A stretch of DNA of 64,000 bases from Tyto alba (taxonomy: Eukaryota; Chordata; Aves; Strigiformes; Tytonidae). Positions 26,801 through 37,159 of the stretch are shown piece by piece. Within the stretch, counting starts at the first letter, position 1. Each line of letters starts with the position of its first letter. The notes below the pieces were generated by a model, which did no database searches, was not told the DNA's origin, and was given only the letters and a program-made list of their open reading frames with translations. A program made the position numbers and the translations under genes. The DNA lies in NCBI RefSeq assembly GCF_018691265.1, contig NW_024881261.1:22965374-23029373 (forward strand), given 5' to 3'.

Positions 26801-27873
26801 TAAGAGTTTTCTGCAGTGAGTTACAGGCCCTGACTTCTCTATCCTTTTCTTCCAGTATTTTATGATGTGTTATTCTGGCAATCTGACAGCAGTTGTCTCT
26901 AATTCTTGCTTGATTTTCAACTTCACTTCTAACCTGAGAATTAACCAAACTGACTTCCACAAGGCTGATTTACTATCATTTTGCTTGGAAGAGATAAGGA
27001 TATTCCTTGTGGATATTGTAAGACAACAGTATTTACTGAGCCTGGCAAACCTGAGGTTCTGGGTTTGACCAGGTAGGTTGCTGAATCTCTTTTTGAGAAG
27101 AGGTCTTGGTCCAGTGCATTTCTTTCAGGTTTCTCGATGTCCTTAGTCCTGCAGTATTTTGGGTATAGCATAAACTGTTGCCCCTATCAAAACCTGTAAC
27201 CTGTTCTTTTATTACTGCTGTGACAATGCATACTCTGCTCATGACTCTTACTAATTTGAAAACCACAGGTTGCAATTTCCTTTAACTACTAACTGCTACT
27301 AGTTTAATCTCTTTGTACAGACCTCCTTGGAGTTTGAGACTCATGGGATGGGGATCTATTATTATTTGTGCCTTGTGGGAAGGAAAAAGCCATCTGCCAA
27401 TAAAACACTCATCCAGAAGGCATGTAACTTATAATAAAAACCCGCCCTCCCATCCACCTTCCCCGCAGAGTGGGTGATTGTATGTTTTTTACCCTCTGTT
27501 CAGAAAAAGGGACCCAGTTATTGGCAGCAGTAGGGGGGCTGCTATATTTATCGGGGCCAAGTGAGCATGGCCTCTTGGTAAGATGGCTTAATGGGTTTAG
27601 ATTGGTAGACTTAAAGGCGTTCTTGCTAGACATTCACCGGGAGCATGGATAATTAGAGTTTGAGAACAAGTAATGCAGGTAAATAATTTTCTGTGTGCAG
27701 AGTGCATGCTTTATGTGACTTCTTCTATTTAAGTGTGCGTGTTTTATATTGCTGCTTTTTTTGATGATCAGCTCTAACACTCAGTGTTTTTTGTTTGTTT
27801 TGCAGGAGCTATTGGTTACATGGGAACAAGTGCCTTTGTTCGTAAAATCTACACTAATGTGAAAATTGACTAA
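2656..27873 (+). CDS. TM9SF3: TM9SF3, transmembrane 9 superfamily member 3 (5'-truncated by window; 12 exons)
   Basis: Twelve exons join in one consistent reading frame to give 449 residues ending at TAA 27,871-27,873. I recognise the product as the nonaspanin (EMP70 family) TM9SF3, a multipass protein of Golgi and endosomal membranes implicated in sorting of transmembrane cargo. Coding segments are 2656-2816, 5618-5695, 6618-6749, 7263-7429, 10121-10215, 12088-12218, 20699-20838, 22342-22410, 22502-22648, 23083-23166, 23277-23353 and 27806-27873. Counting from the first residue in the window, 1-80 finish the lumenal domain. Nine hydrophobic segments then lie near 84-106, 151-176, 184-205, 216-242, 248-278, 303-335, 341-367, 376-399 and 405-440. 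The C-terminus ends KID, matching the KxD/E COPI-binding and Golgi-retention signal described for this family. The family length is about 589 residues, so roughly 140 N-terminal residues lie upstream. All introns are GT-AG; no frameshift or premature stop was seen. Confidence 0.97.
2817..5617 (+). other. TM9SF3 intron
   Basis: GT-AG intron of 2.8 kb, AT-rich and without recognisable genes, RNAs or young repeats. Confidence 0.9.
5618..5695 (+). CDS. TM9SF3: TM9SF3 window exon 2 (end of lumenal domain)
   Basis: The acceptor is ctctttag and the donor gtatgt starts at 5696. It is 78 bases, or 26 whole codons, phase 0 at both ends. It encodes [20 protein letters not shown] followed by SFFQHR, the charged juxtamembrane segment just before the first helix of the nine-helix core. 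Confidence 0.97.
5696..6617 (+). other. TM9SF3 intron
   Basis: GT-AG intron of 922 bases. The only structure noticed is a short imperfect duplication of a gaatttttggat unit near 5768-5800. Confidence 0.9.
6618..6749 (+). CDS. TM9SF3: TM9SF3 window exon 3 (first membrane segment)
   Basis: The acceptor is ctttttgtag and the donor gtaaga starts at 6750. It has 44 whole codons. It starts [10 protein letters not shown], crosses the membrane with a run rich in Met, Val, Ile and Leu, then gives the cytosolic [19 protein letters not shown]. This is the hallmark first helix plus basic/acidic loop of nonaspanins. Confidence 0.97.
6750..7262 (+). other. TM9SF3 intron
   Basis: GT-AG intron of 513 bases with a small TTG-type microsatellite just before the acceptor (about 7244-7257). 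Nothing else was recognised. Confidence 0.9.
7263..7429 (+). CDS. TM9SF3: TM9SF3 window exon 4 ([19 protein letters not shown] loop and second helix)
   Basis: The acceptor is gttcctag and the donor gtaagt starts at 7430. It encodes [20 protein letters not shown], the strongly conserved nonaspanin cytosolic loop, then the second hydrophobic helix ending AMIEDLYT. It ends in phase 2 inside a Glu codon that is completed by the first base of the next exon. Confidence 0.97.
7430..10120 (+). other. TM9SF3 intron
   Basis: GT-AG intron of 2.7 kb, strongly AT-rich, with a T-run near 9086-9099. No gene or recognisable mobile element was seen. Confidence 0.9.
10121..10215 (+). CDS. TM9SF3: TM9SF3 window exon 5 (third helix)
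   Basis: The acceptor is cacttcttgtag and the donor gtaaag starts at 10,216. It encodes [20 protein letters not shown] then [11 protein letters not shown], the third membrane segment with the conserved small-residue GYFGGSLY motif. It enters with one base completing Glu and leaves in phase 1 within a Gly codon. Confidence 0.96.
10216..12087 (+). other. TM9SF3 intron with a GC-rich inset
   Basis: GT-AG intron of 1.9 kb. Most is AT-rich, but about 11,605-11,730 is a distinctly GC-richer block. It is followed by an AATAAA at 11,866-11,871, which may mark an old insertion (see findings). Confidence 0.85.
12088..12218 (+). CDS. TM9SF3: TM9SF3 window exon 6 (fourth and start of fifth helix)
   Basis: The acceptor is cttcttacag and the donor gtgagt starts at 12,219. 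It encodes [40 protein letters not shown] and GTM. The W.K....AFL.P pattern and the AIPFGTM end are characteristic of the family. Phase 0 exit into an intron of about 8.5 kb, the longest complete TM9SF3 intron in this window. Confidence 0.97.
12219..20698 (+). other. TM9SF3 intron, 8.5 kb
   Basis: GT-AG intron. The one clear feature is a G-tract cluster at 15,113-15,136. Several ORFs of about 60-113 codons occur (the longest at 18,553-18,894), but they show no recognisable domain and are taken as chance. No other exon or young repeat was seen. Confidence 0.85.
15113..15136 (+). repeat. G-tract cluster (G10-T-G7-T-G5)
   Basis: Runs of 10, 7 and 5 guanines separated by single T. It fits a G-quadruplex motif on the coding strand of TM9SF3 intronic RNA, and is also a likely site of length polymorphism. 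Confidence 0.85.
20699..20838 (+). CDS. TM9SF3: TM9SF3 window exon 7 (fifth helix and [15 protein letters not shown] loop)
   Basis: The acceptor is ttgcttacag and the donor gtaaag starts at 20,839. It encodes [20 protein letters not shown], then [20 protein letters not shown] and PIPEKK. The loop before the next helix carries the Pro-rich motif ending IPEKKW found across nonaspanins. It exits in phase 2 within the Trp codon. Confidence 0.97.
20839..22341 (+). other. TM9SF3 intron
   Basis: GT-AG intron of 1.5 kb with no recognisable additional feature. A 105-codon ORF at 20,958-21,275 has no domain I know and crosses ordinary intronic sequence. Confidence 0.88.
22342..22410 (+). CDS. TM9SF3: TM9SF3 window exon 8 (sixth helix, first half)
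   Basis: The acceptor is atctttcag and the donor gtgagt starts at 22,411. One base completes Trp; then it encodes [20 protein letters not shown] and IE. The G..PFGSIFIE signature is diagnostic of the family. It exits in phase 2 within a Met codon and is followed by a very short (91-base) intron. Confidence 0.97.
22502..22648 (+). CDS. TM9SF3: TM9SF3 window exon 9 (sixth helix end and seventh helix)
   Basis: The acceptor is tttcctcag and the donor gtaagt starts at 22,649. It encodes [40 protein letters not shown] and LLNAEDYR, with the W codon split at the end. YYVYGF followed by a long hydrophobic helix and the NAEDYRW loop are conserved family features. Confidence 0.97.
22649..23082 (+). 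other. TM9SF3 intron with TG microsatellite
   Basis: GT-AG intron of 434 bases. An interrupted TG/TATG microsatellite lies at about 22,809-22,849; the rest is unremarkable. Confidence 0.88.
22809..22849 (+). repeat. TG/TATG microsatellite
   Basis: Interrupted GT dinucleotide repeat passing into ATGT tetranucleotides, within a TM9SF3 intron. Confidence 0.85.
23083..23166 (+). CDS. TM9SF3: TM9SF3 window exon 10 (eighth helix)
   Basis: The acceptor is ttactttcag and the donor gtaagt starts at 23,167. One base completes Trp; then it encodes [20 protein letters not shown] and YYYFFKT, an aromatic-rich membrane helix. It exits in phase 2 within a Lys codon. Confidence 0.97.
23277..23353 (+). CDS. 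TM9SF3: TM9SF3 window exon 11 (ninth helix, first part)
   Basis: The acceptor is ctttttcag after a 110-base intron and the donor gtaagt starts at 23,354. It encodes [20 protein letters not shown] then LGIMC, the conserved Q..FYFGYM motif of the last helix. It exits in phase 1 within a Gly codon. Confidence 0.97.
23354..27805 (+). other. TM9SF3 last intron, 4.5 kb
   Basis: GT-AG intron that interrupts the ninth-helix coding sequence at a Gly codon. It is AT-rich with a small AAAT repeat near 25,468-25,483. No exon, RNA gene or recognisable mobile element was found. Confidence 0.87.
27806..27873 (+). CDS. TM9SF3: TM9SF3 terminal coding exon and stop
   Basis: The acceptor is gttttgcag. The split Gly is completed, then [20 protein letters not shown] and D, and TAA at 27,871-27,873. 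The tail ends KID, fitting the C-terminal KxD/E Golgi retention signal reported for TM9 proteins. The 3'UTR continues in the same exon. Confidence 0.97.
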
Positions 27874-28224
27874 GGAAATAAGAAAATTGAACTATGGATC
27901 AGTTCCTGTTTTCATGGGGATGAACTTGCACAACAAAAAGCGCGAGAAGAAATTTGGGTTTTAACACTGGGCACTATATGGGTCTCCATTTTGTGGATGG
28001 CTTAAAGTAACATCTATTTCATTGATCCTAGGTTCTTACTGACTGCTTTCTCCAACTGTTCACAGCAAATGCTTGGATTATATGCAGTAGGCATTACTAC
28101 AGTACGTGGCTAATCTTCCCCAAAAAAAAACGTAAAAACAAAAAACCTAGCTCATTAAAGATGAATAGACTAGCTCTCTTCAGTGAAGAGGACAAACGGT
28201 TTATTTAAAGCATTTGTTCCATTC

Positions 28225-28230
28225 AATAAA
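28225..28230 (+). promoter_or_regulatory. Proximal poly(A) signal AATAAA, TM9SF3
   Basis: Canonical hexamer 352 bases after the stop codon. It would give a short 3'UTR isoform if used. Confidence 0.5.
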
Positions 28231-28660
28231 AAGAGGGAAACTTGGCTGCTAAAACTACTTGATTAGTAGTCTTCCTGGTACTTAACATTTCTAAATTATG
28301 TAAAAATGCTGTTCCAGAAAGATTACTCTTCTGATTTTTTTACTGCCATTGCCAGGATAGGAGGTATGTTTTATATTTTGACTCCAGGTGCTTTTTGGTT
28401 TATTTGCGATATCAATTATACCCTACACTCATTTGTTCAAGAAATAATTTAAAATATATAAAAAACCCATATGCATGTAATATATCAGCTATTGTTCTAG
28501 TTGGACCAACTTCCCTTTATTTATCTTTAAAGTAATATCCAGCTACATCTTAAATCCATCCAAAGAAAATACAGTCTGAAGACAGGATGTGTTCTCTGCA
28601 ATGCAATTTACTGTACAGTTAGAAAGCAAAATGTTAAATGAAGAGGATTGTTTGTTTTTT

Positions 28661-28666
28661 AATAAA
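28661..28666 (+). promoter_or_regulatory. Poly(A) signal AATAAA, TM9SF3
   Basis: Canonical hexamer preceded by a T-rich stretch and followed by TG-containing sequence. A plausible intermediate cleavage site; use is inferred. Confidence 0.5.
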
Positions 28667-29542
28667 CACTTTGAGGTCTAGATTAAAACAAAACCAACAT
28701 TTTAATTGAATGTCTAAAGTGATTCTCCTTTTTTCCAAGTTAGTCTTGCATTTTTTTTGGTTTGGGTTTAAATGAAGATTTTCCTTTAGACATTATACAA
28801 GGGATAATAAGTGTATATAACATTAAATAATGTAACTTAGGTGTAGATCCCAAATGTATTTGGATGTACAGATTTACTACAGAGTACTTTTCTGATGATT
28901 CGGTGTAAAAATGTGTGAATTTGGGTGGCTTTTTACATCTTGCCTGCCATTGCATGAAAAGTTGGGGTTTCTTCACAATGTGTGTATGTCATGCTTTTCT
29001 GTTCTATTTCCTTTCTCAAGCTCTTACAGGAATTAAATTTGTAATTTAGATCATTTTAATTTTTGTTAATCCTATCTGGACACTTGTGTAACATCAAAAG
29101 CACAGTTGCTTTAGAGTGTTCAGAAAACTAAAATAAACTTTTCAGACAAAAATGTTCTGATTGTGAAAATAGATGAGTTTGCAGTTGAAAATGTTTGAAA
29201 AGGCAATACTGCTGAACGCCAGTTTCTGTATACAATATTAGTGTGGTTTTCAAATATCAAAACCCCATGCTTTGAATTCAGAATTTGCTTACAACTGTAT
29301 TGTACAATACAGGTCCAAAGTGGATGACCAGCCCAAAAAGATTCTTCTTGGCTGAACTGTTTGTGGAGAAATCTGTTTTGTGATCCAGCTAGTGTACTGA
29401 GAAAAGTTGGGGGTAAGCGTGGACTGAAATAAATGGGCAAATAAAGGTTAAGTCTTTCTAAGATGCCTGTTAATTATGCACTGTATTTAGCTAGAAATAT
29501 CTTGAATGTGTTTGTGACAGATTTGAGAGCCATTTGGCTTGA

Positions 29543-29575
29543 TTTTTTTTTTTTTTTTTAAATTTTTTTTTTTTT
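29543..29575 (+). repeat. Poly-T tract in TM9SF3 3'UTR
   Basis: Two T-runs (17 and 13 bases) separated by AAA. In the transcript this is a U-rich tract. Confidence 0.85.
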
Positions 29576-31039
29576 AGGCATCTGCCACGTTAGGGATGTT
29601 TTCATCAGTGTGGCTGTCTGAAATAGAGCGCCTGCCATGGAGAAAGCAACTTCCTGAATTTAAAAAAATAAGCAAAGTACTATTATTGATTAGCACTGTA
29701 CTGTCTGTATAGAAAGTACTGATAATGCAGTAGCCACAATGAGAAACAATTGTGCTTTGGCAGGGTCAGATTGGAGGTTGGGGGAACTGGCCTGATAGGT
29801 AATAGTGAGAAGCAATGCATCCTGCTGTATATGGCTTCTGAAAAGTATTTGAGCTTTCAGCTCTGATTTCCCTGGCCAATTCTAACCAATCTGTCAGAAA
29901 ATAATTAAGTTTTGCTTCAAGTGAATGGTTGGCGTTTGTAGCTGAACACCATTTAACAGATTTTTTATCTTTTTAAAGTCCAGACTGATTTTAAGATGAG
30001 CTTATAAACTGGGTCAACAGTTAGTTTTCCTTTGTTTCAAAACATGGAGACTTAGAGCAAAGAATGGGTCTTGTACTAGTTCTTGCTAGTGCATACAGCT
30101 GTAGGAAGCCCTCTTTTCATCCATGTTGTAAATCTGAAGTGAGAAGCCATTACCTCCGCACAATAAATACATTAAGTACTCTGCTGAGATACAAGTTTTT
30201 TTTAAAGGGAATATTTTGATAATGGTTCTGTTTCTCTATTTAGAGCACTGCTATGTGATTAGTCTATCAGAAATGTCACTAAATGGTTTGTGAATTTCAT
30301 TTAATCACTTTTTAATGCCACAGAATGGTGGGCTGCCTACTTGCTTTCTCTTTCCTCTGGCATTATTAGCTTTTGCATATCCAGATAGGATTGTATAGCT
30401 TTTAAAGTGACATTGAAAAGATACTTACTGCACAGGCATTGCTTTTGTTTCTGCAAGCATGTTCCTCTGGAGAAGCAGTGTGTTTAAATAATTGGCATTT
30501 TTATACTTCCACCCTAGCATGAGTAAGTTGGGGGGTTGCTTTGTTTTCCCCCTTCCTTTCAGTTTCTGAAGGAGTGCAAAATGTGACCAGTTTTCAACAG
30601 CTTGTCTTTATGGTTGCTGTTTGGGGCAAGGCTAATTACTTGCCCCCCCAAAACTGTGGGTATAGCTTGAGCCATCTTGCTTAATAGAATTCGGGAGCTC
30701 TCTGCTTAGATGATGTAGTCCTTCCTCTTTTATGGAAGAAATAAAGATCTTACAGCCAACACTCCTCTTTCCATGGTTGTCTCTTAGGAGTTTCTGGTTC
30801 TTGAATTCAGCCTTTTGGTAACTCTTCCGTTGGCTGGTCTGTGCTTCTCTTCCCACTTCTGGTACAGAGGCCAGAGAATTGGAGAAGTAGTTGTGTAGCA
30901 ATAGCCAATCTTGATCAAATGCTTTAGATAAATACAATTGTAAATATTTTCAATTGAGGCAGAGTGCATATAGAAAGCACCTCTGGTGTTTCATGTATGA
31001 GAAGTGGTGAACGCTGGATTGGAGATAATGGAGACTGCA

Positions 31040-31045
31040 AATAAA
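31040..31045 (+). promoter_or_regulatory. Distal poly(A) signal AATAAA, TM9SF3
   Basis: Canonical hexamer with a T/TG-rich downstream element within about 30 bases. It gives a 3'UTR of about 3.2 kb, in the range expected for this gene. This is the preferred end of the transcript, by inference. Confidence 0.5.
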
Positions 31046-31838
31046 CATTGCGTTATTATCTCTTTTTGATGTCTGAATGTTTTGAAGCAACAGTGTCTAT
31101 TAATTCCTCTCCAGAATTACATTCCAAAGTATGTAAAAGGCACATAATTAAATTGTTTTCTGTATGATAGTCTAGGTATAATTTCTTTAACAAGTTTCAG
31201 GTTAAAAAACAACACTAAAACCAAAATACTTTTTACAGTTCTGGTGCTAAACCAGGGTAAAATTGATAGCACCTTCTTACCACTATCATTACCACAGGGA
31301 TAACACAAATGTGAGGAAGTTACATGTTGCTCTGGCTTCAGCATCACCAGCATTAGACAAATTTGCCCAATGAAGTATATATACACAGCTTCACTGAAGA
31401 CAGCAGAATTACATAACTGGGTGCATGAGAAATTTCTCCACTGAAATGTGTCCAAAAAGAATAAGCGCAGGAAAAAACAAGTCTCCTCTCCAGTCTGTGG
31501 ACAAGCAAACTGAATAGTTGGAGCTAGAGTTGAGGGGTCTTCTTATCTTGAATTAATTCTTAACTGTGCAGCAGTTTTAGGTTCATTCTGAGTCAGCTGG
31601 AACTGTAGGTTGGGGAAGGATTCAGTTTTTTGATCCCTTAGATCTTTTCTACCTAATGTGCTATGGCAGTGGCAGCCTTTCAATGGTTATTAGCACTGCT
31701 GCTGTCTAAAACATGTATCTCCTACCAGGGTTAGTATTGAAGGCAAGAAAGTCCCAGCTATTGTTGGACTACTGTTAGAATAAAGCCACACTTAAGAGTT
31801 TTGAAGCCAGCTTGCACTCTTCAGGAGCATCTTTTCTC

Positions 31839-31858
31839 AAAAAAAAAAAAAAAAAAAA
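31839..31858 (+). repeat. A20 homopolymer
   Basis: Twenty adenines, 55 bases after an AATAAA at 31,779-31,784. This may be the tail of an old retroposed copy or an ordinary genomic A-tract. No parent gene was recognised upstream. Confidence 0.8.
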
Positions 31859-34800
31859 GTGCCATTTGTTTTCCAAAGCCTTGCAAAGGAACATTTACTT
31901 TTTGCTAAATAGCTTCAGTAAGAAAATTTTCCTAATTTTCTGAGGCAGCATCTGCACATGAGTTCTACAAGTAGTTCCTCACATCTCATTTTCAGGAGGT
32001 GCTTTTTCATTGGGGGAATGGGCTGTTACAGTATATACTTTTATAACTAGTTCTGTGGTTCTGAAATTTTGCTTCAATTTGGGTGTTATGGCATGTTTGG
32101 GGGAGAAAGAGTAAAAAAAAAAAGTTGGCAAGTGAATTGGTGAACATTGCTTACTGTTTGTTTTAAAGAGAGATCTGACAGCTTTACAGAAACAGACACT
32201 CATTTACCTGCAAGAATTGGAGACTTACATAATCAAATGTTGAAGAGGTGCTATTAGCTTAAGTTCTGCGTTTGGACTCTGCAGAAATATTTTTAGTAAT
32301 TTGAATTGCTTAGCTGGAAGTTGATTTTTGTAGAGAATTATTTTTTCTGTTTGCTTGGCTACCAGAAAGTGATCAAGCACCCATCTTTGTCTGGATCTGA
32401 AATGGACCACATTATTTTTTGTATAGCAAAATAAATAATGAAAAACGAGATCACTATTTCTGGTTTTAGTGATTGAGAGTGACATGCAAGACGAACCTAT
32501 TCTAAAGTATTACTTGCCGAACAAGAGGAAATACCAGCATGTTCTGTGCCTTAGCCAGGTGTTTGGTTTGGATGAAGATGTTGCTACAGATAAATTTAGG
32601 TACAGAAATCCTGTACAGAAACTGTAATTGGGAAACTTCTCTAAGATAATGCTTCATGAAGCAATATCCCTGCTTTTGAGGGATTAATTAAATCCTACTT
32701 ATTGTTGTGAGACAGCCTAAACTCAGGTAGTGTGTGCTACCGGCCTTTGTAAAGGATGCCTGCGGTTGAACAGGTCCATGCAACTACCCCATCTTTGTCT
32801 CACAGCAGAGGCTTAGAGAAAAGTTTTTACTTTCCCAGATCCGTCCCTTTGGGGAAAGAGAAAAAAAAAAATATTTAAGACAGATCTTCCTATGGCAAAA
32901 AACACCTTGGAAAGACCAGTGGATTCACCTGTCAGAATTCTGAACTGACAGATTCCATGCCCTCCTGCTCAACCTTCCTGCAGAGATCACCAAAGCCATC
33001 AGCTTTGCTCAGTGCTTTCCAAGCACAACTGACTCGTGTATGAACCCTGAAAATGGATTTTAAGAGAAGTAATGAATCATCAGTTTTGGAACCAGTGGTC
33101 AAGCCAAACTTGTTACTTCCAGATAAGACACCGTTTTCTCCCTGCCTTCCACAGCTTGCCTCTGACTACAGCTCAAAAATACCCTGGAAGTAGCTTGTTT
33201 TTCTTCACACAGTTCAAGGATTGCAGTAATGATGGGGAAAATTATACTTTTTTTAGACGGGATGACTTAAAATCCTGTCTGCTGCTACTTTCATGAACAA
33301 AAAGGAATTTTCCAACCATGGGTTACTTACTCCTAGCTTCCTGAAGTGTCACTGCTTGTGTATGTCAGGGCTGTGTTGTTAGATGTATGTTGAATTATTA
33401 ATGCACAGGTGCGTGTGCCTGTGACTGCAGTGAGCTCTCTGTTCAGTGGATTTCAGAGCACCTGGAGCACATTTAAGCACATATGTGTTACCACTTTTGA
33501 AGACTTCTTTTGTGTAGTGAATCATTTAACCTCACGAGAGGTATTTCCTGGGTGGCAATGCAATAAACTTGATTTAAAAAGAACCACCCACCCCCAACCT
33601 ATTGCAGGAGAGAATAAAATGGGTGATGGAACAGGGGTCAATATTCGTTTTATCACCTGGATTTGTCAATGATGGTGGTCAAGCAGGTGAAGAAGGGATG
33701 CGCCGAGAGGGATCAACTCCAGGAGTTATAAGGGGTGTTGAGGGCAATAGGCCGCTAGATAAAACCAGATGGAGAAAATGCACAAGAGGAGATGGGGAAA
33801 GTAAATGGGCTTCTTGAGAGTGGGAAGCCTGTAATGGTACTAATCAAGTAAATGAGCCTTTGATAGAGTGTCATGAAGCAGAGCGAGGGTGATGGCTCTG
33901 CAGAGGGCCCATTGGTGCCTGTAGGAAGTGATGTGTGGCACGTAAGGTTATACCTGCAGCAGGGGTGGTTTCCTACCAAGAAGGAAGCAATTAAATAAGT
34001 CTAAGCACAAGTGATGGGTGCTGGAAATGCAGAGGGAAGAGGAAAGAGAATGCTCTGGATTCAAAAGGATGTGCTCCAGGGCTCTTTCTGCCCTTGTAGT
34101 GGTGATGTATGTGGAAGAAGACATTTGTTTGGGTAGCTAAGACCAAGAAAGGAAATCTCTGCTTGTAAACCTGGAGATAGTTGAGGAATCAGCAGTGGCA
34201 CAGGCTCCAAGGGAGTGGTGACTCAGTCACTTTGTTAGAAGATTTGATGGACCCAAGTGTTGGCAAGAGCAAAGAAGCAGGTCTTGTGGAAGACTTAACA
34301 AACTTGTGTGTGTGAGTTTTGGCCTCGGGACATGTTGTGTGCAGGGATATTCCATCAGCTCCAAGTGGCTCCCACATAGCTTTGCTCATAGATGCTGTTC
34401 AGAAAGATCTGTGTGCATTCTTGCTCAGTGAGTCTTGAAAAGATGGTGGATTTTGTTCACATGGGTTAGGCAGGAGGGGATTCTGCAAAGGAAAAGGCTG
34501 CCTTTGACAGCCACGGATAGAGATTGTTTTGTTTTCAGATAGTTGACTGTTGCTGTCATGAGTTGCACTGCCAGTGTGAAACTTCACTGACTGTTTTACC
34601 AGCTCAGATGAAAAAGTGACTTTCACAGGGCTTTTCATATTCCTTATTTGCACTGATGTGCTACCTGCCAATCAAGATGACAAGAACTGATCTTCTAAAC
34701 ACCAGGTAGCAGTCATTACTCCGTGTGCACTGCTTTGCCTGCCAGTTGCAAAATGATGGGATTGTTACTGAGAGTCATTTCTAGAAGGGTTGAGCAGCTT

Positions 34801-35539
34801 TCATGTTAGGGACATCCAGAGTCCGCTGTAGTTGGGCATTTTTTTTTTTTTGTTTGCATGTCAATAATAGTAATAGACTCCTCTGAACTCCCTCACAGGT
34901 TCATTCTAATTGCACGATTAAGGATCCACATTTTATTTTGCTCCCTTCCTCTTCCTCCTCCTTCAAAGCTGTAGGGTGTCGTCTTGTGCGTCTATGTCTA
35001 TAATAGAACTTCTGTATGCAGAAGAGGTGGGGCTCCCCAACATAGGCTGCCATCCTGGAAGAGGCTAACAAACAGTTTTCATGTGGTCAGAAGACTTTGT
35101 TCTTAGTGAGTGACAGCCCAGATCTCCACAATTCTGACAAGGGCAGTGCTTGCTCTGCTAATTCATAATGCTCATCAGGAAAGCTGCTGACCTACCCTTG
35201 CAAGTGTTCAAGCTTTTGTTTTCCAGCTTCCTGTACACTCAGAAAGTAATGCTGCCAGGACCTTCTCTACAGAGTAGAGAGAGCACCTAGTGCTATTATT
35301 TCATAAGAACTGGGAGTTATTCTGAAGCATGGAGGGGCGATCAGCTTTTCCTTTTAAAATAACCATTAGGCTCTGCTTTGTCTGACAAAATCATAGAAAG
35401 CAGCAACCTAATGCAGAAAAAGTTGTTAGGGTTAGTGTGTGAGCAGTATAAAACTGAGGAGATGGATCTAGTTACGTTACTAACTTTATTCTGATGGGTG
35501 TTTTTCTACATTCCTCTTCAAAAATCCACAGTGATGGGA

Positions 35540-35725
35540 ACTCCCTTGGTTCTTCATGGCAATCTGCTCTAGGGCTTCCCTGGTTTACTGCTAGAAAGCT
35601 TGCCTGAAACCTAAGTCTTCCTTGGTCCAGCTGATGCTTATCCTTTACATACTTGAAGAGGGCTACTGCCTTTTCCTCTGTCCTCTGTGCTAGTCTCAGC
35701 TCACGTCTTCCAGAGTTGTACCTAA
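35540..35725 (-). mobile_element. Degenerate CR1-like LINE 3' fragment
   Basis: The + strand follows the order of the CR1 antisense 3' region as I remember it: a block like cctgaaacctaagtcttcct, then a variant of the 'pyrimidine-rich ... tacttgaagagggctactg' block, then a pyrimidine-rich tcctctgtcctctg stretch. This places the element on the minus strand. It is very diverged with no coding capacity. Identification is from memory of the consensus, not a search. Confidence 0.45.
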
Positions 35726-37122
35726 AGCCGCTGGTAATCTTCCGCTAAAATGGTGAGAGCAAGAGCAGCAGCAAGGTGATTCTATGCGTGTGAGACCTCA
35801 GGTGCTAGACTGGTTTCCAAAATTACCATTCCTTTCATTGTTTCTGTTCAGGACACTCATCAATGGATGGGTCAGCTGCACTTCAAATCTTCTCAAGTTG
35901 GGTACTCATTTAGGCCTCCTGTTCAAGGTGCCTGTGTTCTCCAGGCTTGGCCTCAACAGCTGGATTTGGTGATACAGCCCCAGTTCAGTGATCATCAGTA
36001 AGAAGAGAAGGATGGAGAGTTTGGATTGAGTGTCCTCGGGGAAAGCAAACAACCAGGTGGCTGTTTTGCTATCCACCATTAGCAGTAATTCCTAGTCAAA
36101 ATCTTGACTTGTCCGTTGAAATGTGTTCTTGTTATTCCTGTTTTCACCTAATTTTTCCAAGATTGGTACAGCAAAAGGGTGTTTCACTCCTCCAGTGAAA
36201 ATCCAAGACCTTGCCATGCATGTTTTCTCTTCCTTCCCTGTGAGTGACGGCTCCTGGAGTAGCCTGGGACTTTCCCTCATGGGTGACCCAGACTCCCTCA
36301 CCTGCTGATCCCTGTCCTTCAGGTTTCTCCTCTGGTTCTCTAGGACCTTCTTGAAAGCACAAAGTAGAGGAAACGCAGAGTGTCTTCTGCTTAGCTATTG
36401 CCAGAACTGCTGGTATTAAGGGCTGAATGCAGGTCTTGGGTGTTAACATGGACCAGCTGCAGCATTTCTTTGGGCCACAGAAATAGACAGCCAGCTTGCT
36501 CCATCCAACATCCTAGTTCAAAAGACAACAAGAAAGATTCTGAGGTGTTGGCAAATATCTGACTGCCATCACCTTGATTAATGCCCCCAGAAAATGCAGA
36601 TTAGACAGAAAAACATTGGTAACATTGGTGTTAGAAGTTTTCCTTGGGGCGTTTCTTGTGCAGAGGGTAGGATCACATCCACCACGTGCACTAAAATGTC
36701 TCATGGTATAAAGATTTTCAGAGTGCCCTTGCTGTTATGTCTTGTACCGTGCTGGTAGTTGTTCATATGACACCTGGGTTTTATCTTTCTTGACCTCTCC
36801 CCCTGGGTAGCTATGCAGGCCAAGTCTCCTCAGTGCTGTGTGGTACAGAAGATAGGTGGAGAACCTGATGCTTGGGCTGGGAAGTGGGTAACTTGTGCCA
36901 GCCTCCCCTTCTTGTGGGAAGGAGTATCCTCCACACTCCCCAGCCAGCTGTTTGTCTTTAACCGATGGGCTTTTCACCAGTTGTAGAAAGCTCTAGCACA
37001 TTTGATCAGCTTTTGACCATGGTCTTCATGCCAGGATTTGATGCAGCTTTTTTGGCTTCCATGAAGGTTTGGAGAGGATGTTAACTTCCTGACTTAATAT
37101 TGACTTCCCAGAAAAGATAAAG

Positions 37123-37148
37123 TGGGGATTGGGAGGGGGGTGGGGGGG
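37123..37148 (+). repeat. G-tract cluster next to LTR
   Basis: Four or more runs of at least three guanines within 26 bases, giving G-quadruplex potential, ending 11 bases before the LTR boundary. Confidence 0.8.
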
Positions 37149-37159
37149 TTGTAGTAGCC

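Larger units (their letters stand above)
27874..31060 (+). other. TM9SF3: TM9SF3 3'UTR (3' limit estimated)
   Basis: AT-rich sequence after the stop with no introns evident. AATAAA signals occur at 28,225-28,230, 28,661-28,666, 29,132-29,137, 29,428-29,433, 29,440-29,445 and 31,040-31,045. Long 3'UTRs are known for vertebrate TM9SF3, so the distal signal is the most likely main end and the earlier ones would give shorter isoforms. A Pumilio-type TGTAAATA sits at 30,939-30,946. The exact end is inferred. Confidence 0.6.
31061..37159. other. Intergenic region between TM9SF3 and TLL2
   Basis: No exon with supported coding content was found on either strand. ORFs are short and domain-less. It holds a 20-A tract after an AATAAA, an old CR1-like fragment (about 35,540-35,725) and a G-rich cluster (37,123-37,148). 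The remainder is unassigned unique sequence. Confidence 0.75.
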
